From Pirellulaceae bacterium (GTDB lineage: Bacteria > Planctomycetota > Planctomycetia > Pirellulales > Pirellulaceae), in contig JAHDXO010000004.1 in NCBI GenBank assembly GCA_023382975.1, positions 142,437-206,436 on the forward strand: a stretch of DNA of 64,000 nucleotides, read 5' to 3'. Below, one piece after another: positions 9,219 through 18,338 of this stretch. The position numbers and the translations under genes were made by a program. Under the pieces are notes generated by a model, which ran no database searches, was not told where the DNA came from, and worked only from the letters and a program-made list of their open reading frames with translations. The number at the start of each line of letters is the position of its first letter. Position 1 is the first letter of the stretch.

Positions 9219-9318
9219 AGCGGACGAAACCCAAGGGCGCGAGACCAGGATCGTCAGCGGTCGGAGGGCGTCGCTCGGAGCCGCGACGCCGACAAGTCCG
9301 CGGCGAAACAGCCGAATC

Positions 9319-9336
9319 GGCTTTCCGCGGAAAGCC
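9319..9336. promoter_or_regulatory. Perfect 18-bp palindrome between divergent sigma-54 promoters
   Basis: GGCTTTCCGCGGAAAGCC is its own reverse complement. It lies ~100 bases upstream of the minus-strand -24 element at 9217 and ~245 bases upstream of the plus-strand one at 9581. That is the distance range where NtrC-family activators bind. Its function is inferred from position only. Confidence 0.45.
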
Positions 9337-9355
9337 TGGCCTTGGTCACCTGTAT

Positions 9356-9392
9356 CCGGTAAATTCTTCTGTCTTGGCGGCTGGCCCGGTAA
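9356..9392. promoter_or_regulatory. Tandem CCGGTAA sites spaced 30 bp (candidate activator sites)
   Basis: CCGGTAAATTCTT starts at 9356 and CCGGTAATTCTTT at 9386, exactly 30 bases apart (about three helical turns), between the two divergent sigma-54 promoters. The reverse complement, TTACCGG, recurs upstream of the sigma-54 promoters at 16,021 (as TTACCGA) and 18,535. These are candidate shared enhancer sites. Confidence 0.45.
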
Positions 9393-9578
9393 TTCTTTCC
9401 GTGTCTTGAGCCGCAACGCGAGCTCGGCCACAACAGGACGGCGATCGCCGCCGCGGTCATGTCCAAACTATGCCGACGTCAGAATCTTCTCGCATTCGCT
9501 TCATTCTCTTCAACGTTGTTGATCCGCGCTGGACCAACCGCCATATCGTTCCACGGCGCAACGACCAACCGTTCTCCT

Positions 9579-9595
9579 GTGGCATGTGGTTTGCT
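9579..9595 (+). promoter_or_regulatory. Sigma-54 promoter for the TPR-exosortase-PEP-CTERM operon
   Basis: TGTGGCATGTGGTTTGCTT has GG at 9581-9582 and GC at 9593-9594 (10 bases between), a perfect TTGCT -12 element and one change (T for C) in the -24 element. A start near 9606 gives a leader of ~86 bases before the ATG at 9692. Confidence 0.68.
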
Positions 9596-9691
9596 TTCCA
9601 ACTCTCCAGAAGCGGTTGTTTCGCCCACGCTGGCAGGCAGCGTAGTGGCTGAATTCCGCAAGCGTCACAGCAAGAACAGAGGAGTTTGTGC

Positions 9692-12600
9692 ATGTTCCGG
9701 CGTTGCCTGCGTCATCCCAAGATCCTACTGGCCGTCGCGGCGGCAACAGTGCTCCTGTTGGTAGCAGGCGGTACGTTCGGCTGGATGTACCGGCAGGCGA
9801 AGAAGATGCGAGTCCTGCTAGAGACGGCGGCAGCAGCGGAAGTCGCCGGCGATTGGGCGACCGTCGAGTCGGCGCTGCGACGTTACGCCAGTCTGCACGG
9901 GGACGACGCAGAAACCTGCCACAGGATCGGGTATGCGATCGAAACGGGGGCCAGCGACGAACAGGATCGGATGCGAGCGATGCCGTTCTACGCCAAAGCC
10001 GTCAGCCTGTCCCCTGCCAACGATTTGGCACGGCTGCGATTTGCCGAGTTGCTGATAAACGACAACCCCGTCGAAGCCGTCACGTCTGCCGAGATCGTCT
10101 TGCAGCGGCAGGCAGGCGATGCGGACGCATTGCGGGTCAAGGCGCTGGGGCTTGCACGCATGTCACCCCGCGATGGCGGAGCGGCGCGGGATCGACTGAT
10201 CGAGACGCACCAGGCTTTGAATATGGCGATTCGCTGCCAGCCGGGGCACTTGCGGCTGGCGAGCCAAGTGGCCGAGTTTAACCGTCGAAACGCTGCTGGC
10301 TTGGCTTCGGCACTGGGAAAATCTCCGGCTGACTTCGAAGCCCTTGCCTTGGCGACGCTGGACCGGTTGGTCGAACATTGCGACGACGAGGCCGAAGCTC
10401 GACTGACGCGGTTGCTGTTTCGACGCCGGCTGGGCACGGTGACTCACGACGACCAGATGATCCGGGAGGATTTGCAGCGACTGGTGACGCTGCGACCGTC
10501 GAGCAACGTGGTCCGCTTGCTGGCTGCCGGCTGGTACTCCAGGCAAGCGTTCCCCGTCGGTCCGCAGAACAGCGGTACAGCGGCGTCGGATCCCGGGGCG
10601 GTAGCCGAAGCCACCGCGCAACTGGAGGCTGCTGTCCAAAACCGTGCGGACGACCCGTTGCCCTATTGGTCGCTGGCACAACTGCATTGGTGGTGCGGGG
10701 AACGCGAAGCCGCGTTGAAGACGCTCGAGCAGGGGCGTCAGATGGCGGGCGCCGAGAACCTGGTCCTGAACCTGCGGCTCGCCGAACTCCAGTTGGCGGA
10801 AGGCCGGTGGACCGACGCGGAAACAACGCTGCGGGCGTTGGATACGATTGTCGCCGATTTGAAACCGCAGGCTGAAGTCGCAACGGAAAACACTCCCGCG
10901 ACGGCGACGATGACGAAGGCCGACCATGCCGGGCCGAACGCGGACTTGCGTCCGATTATCGATCTGCTGTGGGTTCAATGGTGGCTGGCCGCCGAGAATC
11001 CAGCCGCCGACCCCGCGCGCGCTCTGGCGTTGTTGGACCGCCAAGCCGAAGACGGTCTGCGGCCCGGAGTTCGCGGTCTGGCGGTCTATCTCCGTGGTTT
11101 CGCCTTCGCTTCCCTGGGCCGTTGGGATGCCGCCGCCACGGCATTTCTCCGCGCCACGCAAATCACCGATAGCACCGTCTTGCCGCGGTTGGGCGTCGCC
11201 CATTCCTATTATCGGCTGGGCCGATACCGGGACGCGTCGTCCCAGTACCGCTATGCTCTGACTTGGCTTCAGCAGCGCCCGACTCGAGTGCTGAACGATA
11301 CGCAGATCTGGATCCAAGCTGCCCATTGCGCCATTGCGGAACAATCCCAACGGCCGGCTTGGAAGCGAGAGTGGAGGTCCTTTCACGAGGCGGTGGCGCA
11401 AGTTCGCCAGCGTCTGCCGGAATCGCCCATCCCCTTGTTCCTGGAACTCGAAGCCGGACGATGGAATCCGGACGGCAACGTGAGGGCCGATGCCGAGGCC
11501 CAGTTGTCGGCCGCCGAGCAATCATTTGGCGGAGAGGCCGATTTCTGGGCCCTGCTGGGGGCGTATCGCTTGCGGGACGGCGACTTCCACGGAGCGGAGC
11601 AAGCGATTCGGTCTTGGGAACAGAAGACCGGACAGACGGGACACGCTTTCCGCGCCGAACTGGCCCAAGCCCAAGGCGACGCGGATGCCGCCGACCGGTG
11701 TTGGCAGGCGGCGTCGACGGGACGGGCCGTGCATCGGCAGCGCCAGATTCTGACGCGGCGTGTCCAGATTGCCCTGCAATTCGGTCGCCTGGAGCCGGCT
11801 CGCGAACTGCTCACCACATGGCTTTCCGCCCATCCCGACGACACCCTGACACTGTTTGAACTTGCCCAAGTTGCTTGGGCTGCCGGCGACGTGCCGTCGT
11901 TGCAGCGAGCGGCCGACGATTTGCGGCGGCTCGAAGGCGACGCGGGTCACCGCTGGCGGATCGCTCGGACTCAAGCCCTGTTGCTCGCCGCTTCCGGCGG
12001 CGCTGACGCGGGGGCGAACCGTGAATTAGAGCGATCCTGTTCCGACCTGGTTCTGCGATTCCCGGAGGATCGGCAAGTTCGCGTGTTGCAGGCGTTGGTA
12101 GCCGAAGCCACAGATCGGCCGCGTGACGCCGTTCAGGCTTGGCGGCAAGCCATCGCCTTGGGCGAGCAAAGCCCCGGCGTGCTGTTGCGGCTCGCCTCGC
12201 TGTTGCACGGACAAGGCCAGTCGCAGGAAGCGTTGGAAATCTGCCTGACCTTGTCGAGCACCGCGACGGATTACCGCGCCGCGTCGCTGGCGGCTCGCAT
12301 CCTGACCACGGCCGTCGTCAGCCCGCAGGATCAGGGGCGTGCCGAGGAGATGTTCCGCACGGCGCTGACCGGAGCGCCGCGTCCGGACCTGCCCCTGCTG
12401 CTGTTGAACCTGGCCGTCCTGCGGGAATACCAGGGGCGGCCCGAGCAGGCCGTCGCGCTGACGCGGCAGGGTTTGCAGTTGCAGCCGCAGGCTGTGGAAT
12501 TGCAGAACAACTTGGCGTGGTTCCTGGCCGCGTACCTGAACGATCATGTCGCCGCCCAAGATTTGATTGACCGGGCGATTCAAGCGGCGGGACCGCTGCC

Positions 12601-12955
12601 GGCCTTGCTGGACACCCAAGGCGTGGCACTGCTGGCCGCAGGCCGGACGGCTGACGCGGTCCGGGTGCTGGAATCCAGCACACAAGGCGAATTGGTTTCG
12701 GCAGCACGCTGGTTGCACTTGGCCGAGGCTTACCACCAGTCGGGAAACAAGGACGATGCGATGCGGCGGCTGGAGCTTGCGGAAAAATGCGGAGTCAACG
12801 CACTGACACCCCGTGATCGGCGGGCCTACCTCCGGCTCAAGGCCCAGTTGTCGCCTCGGCCGGAAATCGCGTCGAACGGCGCTGCCATCTCGGGGAGCGC
12901 AAACGCTCGAACCGATTCGACGGCAGTGGCGAGCGTATCGGCGGAGGCACCATGA
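9692..12955 (+). CDS. Membrane-anchored tetratricopeptide-repeat protein of the exosortase locus
   Basis: The ATG at 9692 is chosen over TTG at 9686 because AGAGGAG at 9678-9684 is spaced 7 bases from it. The 1,087-residue protein starts with a single hydrophobic segment (residues ~11-30, signal anchor) and then consists of alpha-helical repeats of TPR type (recurring alanine/leucine-rich 34-residue units such as LPRLGVAHSYYRLGRYRDA). Long TPR proteins of this kind are regular companions of exosortase/EPS systems and are thought to scaffold assembly at the membrane. It overlaps the exosortase gene by four bases (ATGA), so the two are coupled. No enzymatic motif is visible. Confidence 0.85.
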   Translation: MFRRCLRHPKILLAVAAATVLLLVAGGTFGWMYRQAKKMRVLLETAAAAEVAGDWATVESALRRYASLHGDDAETCHRIGYAIETGASDEQDRMRAMPFYAKAVSLSPANDLARLRFAELLINDNPVEAVTSAEIVLQRQAGDADALRVKALGLARMSPRDGGAARDRLIETHQALNMAIRCQPGHLRLASQVAEFNRRNAAGLASALGKSPADFEALALATLDRLVEHCDDEAEARLTRLLFRRRLGTVTHDDQMIREDLQRLVTLRPSSNVVRLLAAGWYSRQAFPVGPQNSGTAASDPGAVAEATAQLEAAVQNRADDPLPYWSLAQLHWWCGEREAALKTLEQGRQMAGAENLVLNLRLAELQLAEGRWTDAETTLRALDTIVADLKPQAEVATENTPATATMTKADHAGPNADLRPIIDLLWVQWWLAAENPAADPARALALLDRQAEDGLRPGVRGLAVYLRGFAFASLGRWDAAATAFLRATQITDSTVLPRLGVAHSYYRLGRYRDASSQYRYALTWLQQRPTRVLNDTQIWIQAAHCAIAEQSQRPAWKREWRSFHEAVAQVRQRLPESPIPLFLELEAGRWNPDGNVRADAEAQLSAAEQSFGGEADFWALLGAYRLRDGDFHGAEQAIRSWEQKTGQTGHAFRAELAQAQGDADAADRCWQAASTGRAVHRQRQILTRRVQIALQFGRLEPARELLTTWLSAHPDDTLTLFELAQVAWAAGDVPSLQRAADDLRRLEGDAGHRWRIARTQALLLAASGGADAGANRELERSCSDLVLRFPEDRQVRVLQALVAEATDRPRDAVQAWRQAIALGEQSPGVLLRLASLLHGQGQSQEALEICLTLSSTATDYRAASLAARILTTAVVSPQDQGRAEEMFRTALTGAPRPDLPLLLLNLAVLREYQGRPEQAVALTRQGLQLQPQAVELQNNLAWFLAAYLNDHVAAQDLIDRAIQAAGPLPALLDTQGVALLAAGRTADAVRVLESSTQGELVSAARWLHLAEAYHQSGNKDDAMRRLELAEKCGVNALTPRDRRAYLRLKAQLSPRPEIASNGAAISGSANARTDSTAVASVSAEAP

Positions 12956-14460
12956 GACGCAACCAGCTCCTGGCGACCGATCTCCTGGCCGCAACGGTCT
13001 TGGCCGGAATAGCACTGCTCGTGTTCGGCGAGTCCTACCGCCGCGGTGTCGACCTGGGCACGCTGGGGCTGGGAGCCGGCGCGTTGGGACTGTTCGTGAT
13101 GCTGGGCAGTCCGTGGCGGTTGTTGCCGATGCGCAGACCGGACAGCTTTCGGTTCCTGGCGTTGGGTGCTGTCGGCTTGGTGGTGGGTTTGGTCTCCGAT
13201 CTCTTGCTGCCGGTCGCGTTCGCCTGGACGACCCTCCTGTGGGCGTGGCTGCGTGGTCGTTTGGCCGACGAGACGCGGACGCAGGTCCGCCGCCTGCTGT
13301 GGTTGACGCTGTTTGTCTTTCCCTGGGCGGATCTGGATATCAAGCCCATTCACTGGGCGATGCGGATCAGTGCGGCGAGTGTCTCGCAACGCGTGTTGAC
13401 TTGGGGCGGCCTGCCCACGACTCGCGAGGGCACGGTGCTGTGTGTCGCGGGACAAACCGTGGAAATCAGCGAAGACTGTGCCGGCGGCGAGACCTTGCAC
13501 GCCATGCTGGTCGTGGGCCTCGCTGCCGCCTGTGTCTATCTGGACCGTCGCCGGCCGATCGCGCCGTGGCTGCCGGTGCTGGGCGGGTTCGCCTGGCTGG
13601 CCAACACGGTCCGCGTCCTGCTGATCTGTGCGGCGGCCGGCCGCTTTCCGGGCTCGCCGTACGTCGCCTGGGTACATGATGCCGGCGGGTGGCTGGTTGT
13701 GGCATTGATGACAGGTCTGTGCGTCGGCTGTTTCGCCGCTTGGAACCGCTTCTGCGGAACGGATCGCTGCAGCCCTCGCCGCCAAACGTCCGAGTTCAGC
13801 GGGGCAAGCCGTGGGCTCACGGACCCGATCGCGACGCTCGAGGGCTCACCCCTGTACCAGCTCAGAATCCGGGACGGGCTACGGCCGGAAGGAAGGTTGG
13901 TCCGGATCGTTCTGTGGAGCCTGCTGGCGGTTTGCGTGACGATGGGTGGCCTCTGGCCCATGGTTCCGCTGCCCGATGCCCGGGGACGATTTCAGCGGAT
14001 GCCCACCGTCGTCGATGGCGAGCCCAGTCGGGAAATCACGCCGACGGAATCCGAGATTCGCTGGCTGGGCGAGGCGCAGGCCGTCAAGCGTGTGTACCGC
14101 CTTGGTGGCCGTGAGTTCCTGGTGACCGCGATCGATGGCACCCGCAACCGTCGAGCTGTACACGACCCGATGTACTGCTGGACTGTAACCGAGGCGACCG
14201 AACAGCCCTTGCCAGGGGGCAGCGGAACGGTGCTTAGAGTGGTCGCGGACGGGATCGAGAAGGAGGTCCTGTTTTGGTTCAGCGACGGCGTCCACAAACA
14301 TGCTTCCCCGGCACGCTACTTGCTTCAGGCGAGTTGCCGTCGAGCGACGCTGGGCTGGTGGGCAGACGAACCGTTGTTGGTGCTCGTCGAGCCCCTGGAG
14401 CCGGCTCCTGTGAATTGGTTTCGTGTCACCGATGAACTTCCTTGGTTGATGAATTTGTGA
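12952..14460 (+). CDS. Exosortase fused to a C-terminal EpsI-like domain
   Basis: The 502-residue protein has an N-terminal polytopic domain with about eight membrane helices and the exosortase/archaeosortase catalytic residues: Cys176 (EDCAGGETL), Arg221 (ANTVRVLL) and His242 (WVHDAGGW). After a linker and another helix near residue 325, the C-terminal ~170 residues resemble EpsI, the soluble partner of exosortases, with the HDPMYCW motif. Exosortases act as membrane transpeptidases/proteases on PEP-CTERM tails, usually linked to exopolysaccharide production. The next gene encodes a protein with just such a tail. The glycine pair after the cysteine is slightly unlike the common C-S/A-G-hydrophobic pattern, so I give no subfamily name. 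Confidence 0.88.
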   Translation: MRRNQLLATDLLAATVLAGIALLVFGESYRRGVDLGTLGLGAGALGLFVMLGSPWRLLPMRRPDSFRFLALGAVGLVVGLVSDLLLPVAFAWTTLLWAWLRGRLADETRTQVRRLLWLTLFVFPWADLDIKPIHWAMRISAASVSQRVLTWGGLPTTREGTVLCVAGQTVEISEDCAGGETLHAMLVVGLAAACVYLDRRRPIAPWLPVLGGFAWLANTVRVLLICAAAGRFPGSPYVAWVHDAGGWLVVALMTGLCVGCFAAWNRFCGTDRCSPRRQTSEFSGASRGLTDPIATLEGSPLYQLRIRDGLRPEGRLVRIVLWSLLAVCVTMGGLWPMVPLPDARGRFQRMPTVVDGEPSREITPTESEIRWLGEAQAVKRVYRLGGREFLVTAIDGTRNRRAVHDPMYCWTVTEATEQPLPGGSGTVLRVVADGIEKEVLFWFSDGVHKHASPARYLLQASCRRATLGWWADEPLLVLVEPLEPAPVNWFRVTDELPWLMNL

Positions 14461-14486
14461 GTCTTGATATCGTGAGGATCACTTCG

Positions 14487-15794
14487 ATGTCCGTGTTTCG
14501 CTGGTTCGTTCTGGCCTATTGCGTTTGGCAGGCAAACGATCTGTGGGGAACGTGGCAGGGAAACTCGCCGGAATCGTGGGGCTGGCTGATGTTCGGCCTG
14601 TGGCTCGTCCCCGCACTGCGGGCGGCGATCCGCGACGCAAGCCACAACCGGCCGCAGGAGCAATTGCTGGGTGCGGCCATGGTCCTGGCACTGGTCGGCC
14701 AGATGACGTGGCTGAACTGCCTGCAGCATTTCGCGTTGGCCTTGGCCATCGCAGGCTGGCGGCAGCCGTGGCCGGGTCAGCGCGTCTGGCTGGCGGCGAG
14801 CGTGCTGTGGATGCCTGCCTGTGGTTGGCTTGTCGACGGGACGGCGGCGGGCTGGGAAACGGCGCTGCGTTTGGGCGGCCTCGCGGCGATTGCGGTCGGA
14901 TTGCCGGGCTTTCGGCAGCGGCCGTATCGAGTGGCATGGACGTTCGCACTGCTGCTGTTGACCTCGACGGTGACTCGGGCGGACACGTTCACGTACTCGC
15001 CCATCCAGTCGGCGGCGCGGCCGTTCAATCTGAAAATCGTGGATCAAGTGGCCTTGGCCGGCAGCGATGCCGCATCCGCCGATTTTTCCAAGAACACACT
15101 GCCGACCATGCAGCGGCTGATCGACCAGAACCTGAGCGAGCGTGTGGCGATTACGGATCGGGGTCAGATGGGAAGCCTGATCGCCCTGGATCCCAATGCG
15201 TTGCGGTTGTCGGTGGCAGCCGATGTGCGCGTGTATTTCGTAGGCGAAGGCGCGGCCTATCACAACTCGCTGGGCTTCAACACCGGAGGCGGTGGCATCG
15301 ATACCGGTGATCCGCTGTTGATCTTCCCCGACGCTTCCAGTCCCGTTACGTACCTCTCTTCGGGAGCCGAGCCGCGGACTAGGTCCACCCCCCTATTTCC
15401 CGGCGATTTTGTGGAACTAGGCAGCTTCGATGCCGGCACGCAACTGGACTTCTTCTTGATCGCCAACGGAGCCAACGGTGGTCGGAATATCTTCTCGACG
15501 GATAGCCGCGTGAACTCGGACGGAATCGACCACGTGGTCGCTTTCGCCCAGGTGCAGAGCCCCTACGTGCTGATCGGTTTCGAAGACATGGTGGGCGGCG
15601 GCGACCGCGACTACAACGACTTGCTGTTCGCCGTGTATTTCGGCGAGCAGAACGTCAACACGCTGATCCGCACGGCCGCGCTGCACGGCGTGCCCGCCCC
15701 CGAGCCGGGCTTCCTCTGGTTGATCGTCGCCGCCTTCAGCGGCTGGCTGATTCGAACTCGCCGTCGACTCGCTCTGTCTCGCCAGGGACGGTAA
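14487..15794 (+). CDS. Polytopic membrane protein fused to DUF4114 domain with PEP-CTERM tail
   Basis: The ATG at 14,487 has GAGG upstream and starts 26 bases after the exosortase stop; the open frame before it overlaps the exosortase end and is unlikely to be used. Residues 1-~165 hold about five hydrophobic helices. The last, WTFALLLLTSTVTRADTF, looks like a signal peptide with cleavage after A. Residues ~170-400 form a secreted domain whose end (YVLIGFEDMVGGGDRDYND) is typical of DUF4114. The C-terminus, PAPEPG + hydrophobic helix + RTRRR, is a complete PEP-CTERM sorting signal. It is therefore the probable local exosortase substrate, with an unusual membrane module ahead of it. Confidence 0.83.
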   Translation: MSVFRWFVLAYCVWQANDLWGTWQGNSPESWGWLMFGLWLVPALRAAIRDASHNRPQEQLLGAAMVLALVGQMTWLNCLQHFALALAIAGWRQPWPGQRVWLAASVLWMPACGWLVDGTAAGWETALRLGGLAAIAVGLPGFRQRPYRVAWTFALLLLTSTVTRADTFTYSPIQSAARPFNLKIVDQVALAGSDAASADFSKNTLPTMQRLIDQNLSERVAITDRGQMGSLIALDPNALRLSVAADVRVYFVGEGAAYHNSLGFNTGGGGIDTGDPLLIFPDASSPVTYLSSGAEPRTRSTPLFPGDFVELGSFDAGTQLDFFLIANGANGGRNIFSTDSRVNSDGIDHVVAFAQVQSPYVLIGFEDMVGGGDRDYNDLLFAVYFGEQNVNTLIRTAALHGVPAPEPGFLWLIVAAFSGWLIRTRRRLALSRQGR

Positions 15795-15800
15795 CTCTTC

Positions 15801-15816
15801 CCGTCCTTTCTTACCG
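15801..15816 (+). promoter_or_regulatory. CCGTCCTTTCTTACCG motif, shared with 18415-18430
   Basis: This 16-mer matches CCGTCGTTTCTTACCG at 18,415 in 15 of 16 positions. It lies ~205 bases upstream of the sigma-54 promoter of the DUF4954 gene; the other copy lies ~107 bases upstream of the next sigma-54 promoter. It is a candidate activator-binding site. The rest of 15,817-16,020 shows no gene. Confidence 0.45.
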
Positions 15817-16020
15817 AGGACGGTCGTTTCCGGGGTCCGCACCGCAATCGTGGTCGCGGTTCCGTTCCGGCTTCTCGGATTGCCCACGTCTGTCGGCAAC
15901 ATCGCGTCCGCACACGCGACGTCGGAATGCCGCAAGATTCAAGCAGTTCGCCCCGTTTGCGCGTACTGCGGCGTGGGCCGAGTCAATTCAGTTCGGCAAA
16001 GATCCTTATGATCCGCGTCA

Positions 16021-16036
16021 CGGCACGGAGTTTGCT
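16021..16036 (+). promoter_or_regulatory. Sigma-54 promoter for the DUF4954 gene
   Basis: CGGCACGGAGTTTGCT has GG at 16,022-16,023 and GC at 16,034-16,035, a perfect TTGCT -12 element and a -24 element differing only at its first T. The start would be near 16,047, about 38 bases before the TTG start codon. Confidence 0.68.
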
Positions 16037-16084
16037 TTTTCGTCTTGCGACTCGAACATTTTCTTTACCGAAGGAGACCTCGCC

Positions 16085-18169
16085 TTGCTGACCACAACCG
16101 CTACCGCTTTCACTTCATCCATCTCGGTCGACAGTTCCGCTTTGCCGGTCGCGGTGTCCCGCATCGAGCGATCACCGGCGACGCATCGCGTGCTGCGTCC
16201 GGCGGAGATCGCTCAACTGACACGCCAGGGCTGCGAGGCCGAGGACTGGAATCGCGTCCGCATCGCCCCCGGTTGCCAACTGTCCCGGATTCGATTCGTG
16301 ACGTTCGTGGGCGACGTCCGGCTGGGAAGCTGTCGCGGACAGCGGGAACTGCCGGGCGGATTGCGTCAACCGACCGGCGTGTGGCAGGCCACGTTGCAGG
16401 ATTGCACGTTGGGCGACGAAGTCCTGATCCGCAACGTCCGTCAGGGCATCGCGGGTTACGACATCGAGGACCGTGCGGTGATCTGCGACGTGGGCAGCCT
16501 GACCGTGGACGGCCCGACGGCGTTCGGCAACGGGCAGGAAGTCCACGTGCTCCGCGAGGACGGCCTGCTGCCCGTGACGATCTACGATCATCTGACCAGC
16601 AACATCGCCGCCCTGCTGACCGCTACGGGACAGGGCGGTCCGGCGCGAACTCGCATTCAGCAGTTGATCGAGAGCTATGTCGCGGGAGTCCAAGCCGAGC
16701 GTGGCCGCGTCGGCCGGGATGCGGTGATCCAGGGCTGTGGCAGTTTGCAGAACGTCTTGATCGGACCAGCCGCCCGCGTGTTGGGGGCCGCCCGCCTGAG
16801 CAACGTCTCGCTGAACAGCACCGCCGACAGCCCGGTCGAGATCGGCTCGGACGTGATCTTGACGGACAGCATCGTCTCGTCCGGCACGACGGTCGACAGC
16901 GGGGCCATCGTCTCGCGCTGCTTCCTGGGTCAGGGCGTGCGGATGGGCAAGCACTATTCGGCCACCGACTCGCTGTTCTTCGCCAATGCCGAGGCGTTTC
17001 ACGGCGAGGCATGTTCGCTGCTGGCCGGTCCGTACACCGTCACTCATCACAAGTCGACGCTGTTGATCGCCGTGCAGACGTCGTTCTTCAACGCCGGCGC
17101 GGGGACAAACCAGTGCAATCATGCCTACAAGACGGGCCCCGCGCACTACGGCGTGTTCGAACGCGGTTGCAAGACGGGCGGCTCGAGTTGTGTGTCCTGG
17201 CCCGCCAACGTCGGGGCCTTCAGCACGTTGCTCGGCAAGCACCGCAGCGGCTTCGACACTCGCGACTTTCCGTTTTCGTTCGTGGTCGAAAGCCAAGGGG
17301 AAACCCGCCTGATCCCCGGGCATAACCTGCTCGGTGTCGGTCTGTGGCGTGACGTACGGAAGTGGCAGGCGCGCGACCGGCGGGCCCAGTCGGGCCGCTT
17401 GGACCTGCTGCACCAACAGGCGTTATCGCCGTGGACAGTCCAGCGGATGTTGCGAGGCCGCAACCTACTGGAGCACCTGGGGCAAGACTCCGCAGCGAAC
17501 ACCGGCTGGATCGAGTTCGCCGGAGCACGAATCAAACGTAAGGACGTCCAACGGGGTTGCGAACTGTACCGCCGCGCCATCCGCCGCTACTTGACCGAAC
17601 AGATCGTACAGTGGCTCGAATCACAGCTCGCCTCCGGCCAGCCGCTACACGCCATTGCTGCCAGCGACATATCCAACGAGGATTCGGCCCCGTGGAGCGA
17701 CGTCGGCGGCTGCTTTGTCGCTGCCCCGCGGCTGTCGCAGTTTCTCGCTGACCTGTCGGCAGGTCGAGTGGGGAGCACCGACGATCTGCAAGCCTCACTG
17801 GTCGACATGTGGCAGGCGTTCGAGCGCGACGAATGGCAGTGGGCCCTTCAGACGTGGCTGGACGAAACCGGCAAGGCCGGCTCCCAGATCACCGTCGCCG
17901 ATCTGATCGATGCGGTCCGGCAGTGGCGCGCCGAGGCGACTTGGCTGACCCAATCGGCATTGGACGACGGCCAGGACGACTTGGGCGCGGCCGGGATGTG
18001 GGACGTGGACCGCCGCTCGTTCAGCAAGATCGGCGAGGAGCCATCCCCTGCGCCGGCCGATCCGTCGCCGGTCGTGACGGCACTGCAGAAGGAACTCGCT
18101 GCCATCGAAAGCCGCGCGTCGGCCCTGCTGGCGGCCCTGGAGCAGCAACCGCTGGCCGCGGCCGCTTGA
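16085..18169 (+). CDS. DUF4954 left-handed beta-helix protein (TTG start)
   Basis: TTG at 16,085 is the probable start: AAGGAG at 16,071-16,076 is ideally placed and the next in-frame ATG comes far too late. The 694-residue protein matches the DUF4954 family throughout its first ~400 residues, including ATDSLFFANAE, LLAGPYTVTHHKSTLLIA and NHAYKTGPAHYG. The fold is expected to be a hexapeptide-type beta-helix, as in sugar-nucleotide acyltransferases, but no activity is established. The C-terminal third is helical and ends with a coiled coil. Its own sigma-54 promoter inside the exopolysaccharide locus suggests a role in building or modifying nucleotide sugars. No signal peptide is visible, so it is probably cytoplasmic. 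Confidence 0.85.
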   Translation: MLTTTATAFTSSISVDSSALPVAVSRIERSPATHRVLRPAEIAQLTRQGCEAEDWNRVRIAPGCQLSRIRFVTFVGDVRLGSCRGQRELPGGLRQPTGVWQATLQDCTLGDEVLIRNVRQGIAGYDIEDRAVICDVGSLTVDGPTAFGNGQEVHVLREDGLLPVTIYDHLTSNIAALLTATGQGGPARTRIQQLIESYVAGVQAERGRVGRDAVIQGCGSLQNVLIGPAARVLGAARLSNVSLNSTADSPVEIGSDVILTDSIVSSGTTVDSGAIVSRCFLGQGVRMGKHYSATDSLFFANAEAFHGEACSLLAGPYTVTHHKSTLLIAVQTSFFNAGAGTNQCNHAYKTGPAHYGVFERGCKTGGSSCVSWPANVGAFSTLLGKHRSGFDTRDFPFSFVVESQGETRLIPGHNLLGVGLWRDVRKWQARDRRAQSGRLDLLHQQALSPWTVQRMLRGRNLLEHLGQDSAANTGWIEFAGARIKRKDVQRGCELYRRAIRRYLTEQIVQWLESQLASGQPLHAIAASDISNEDSAPWSDVGGCFVAAPRLSQFLADLSAGRVGSTDDLQASLVDMWQAFERDEWQWALQTWLDETGKAGSQITVADLIDAVRQWRAEATWLTQSALDDGQDDLGAAGMWDVDRRSFSKIGEEPSPAPADPSPVVTALQKELAAIESRASALLAALEQQPLAAAA

Positions 18170-18234
18170 AACATCGCAGCCAACAAGCCAGGTCAGTGGA
18201 AACGATGAGTGGAATCCATGTGCCGAATCATCGG

Positions 18235-18338
18235 TTAGCATCGTTCGAGAAATAACTGTCCAGTGCTTATTGCTGATCATCCCACGGAGTGTGATGGCTA
18301 CATTGACGAGGCGACAGTTGTTTCTCGAACGATGCTTA
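18235..18338. mobile_element. 98-bp miniature inverted-repeat element, copy 1
   Basis: The element GCATCG...CGATGC (18,238-18,335) ends in ~23-bp inverted repeats beginning GCATCGTTCGAGAAA and is flanked by TTA on both sides (18,235-18,237 and 18,336-18,338). A second copy of identical length lies in opposite orientation at 25,221-25,318, with only a few differences along the whole unit. The inner sequence is not coding. Size, perfect ends and a 3-bp flanking duplication are those of a MITE. The gene-free stretch 18,170-18,632 otherwise holds the regulatory sites listed separately. Confidence 0.75.
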
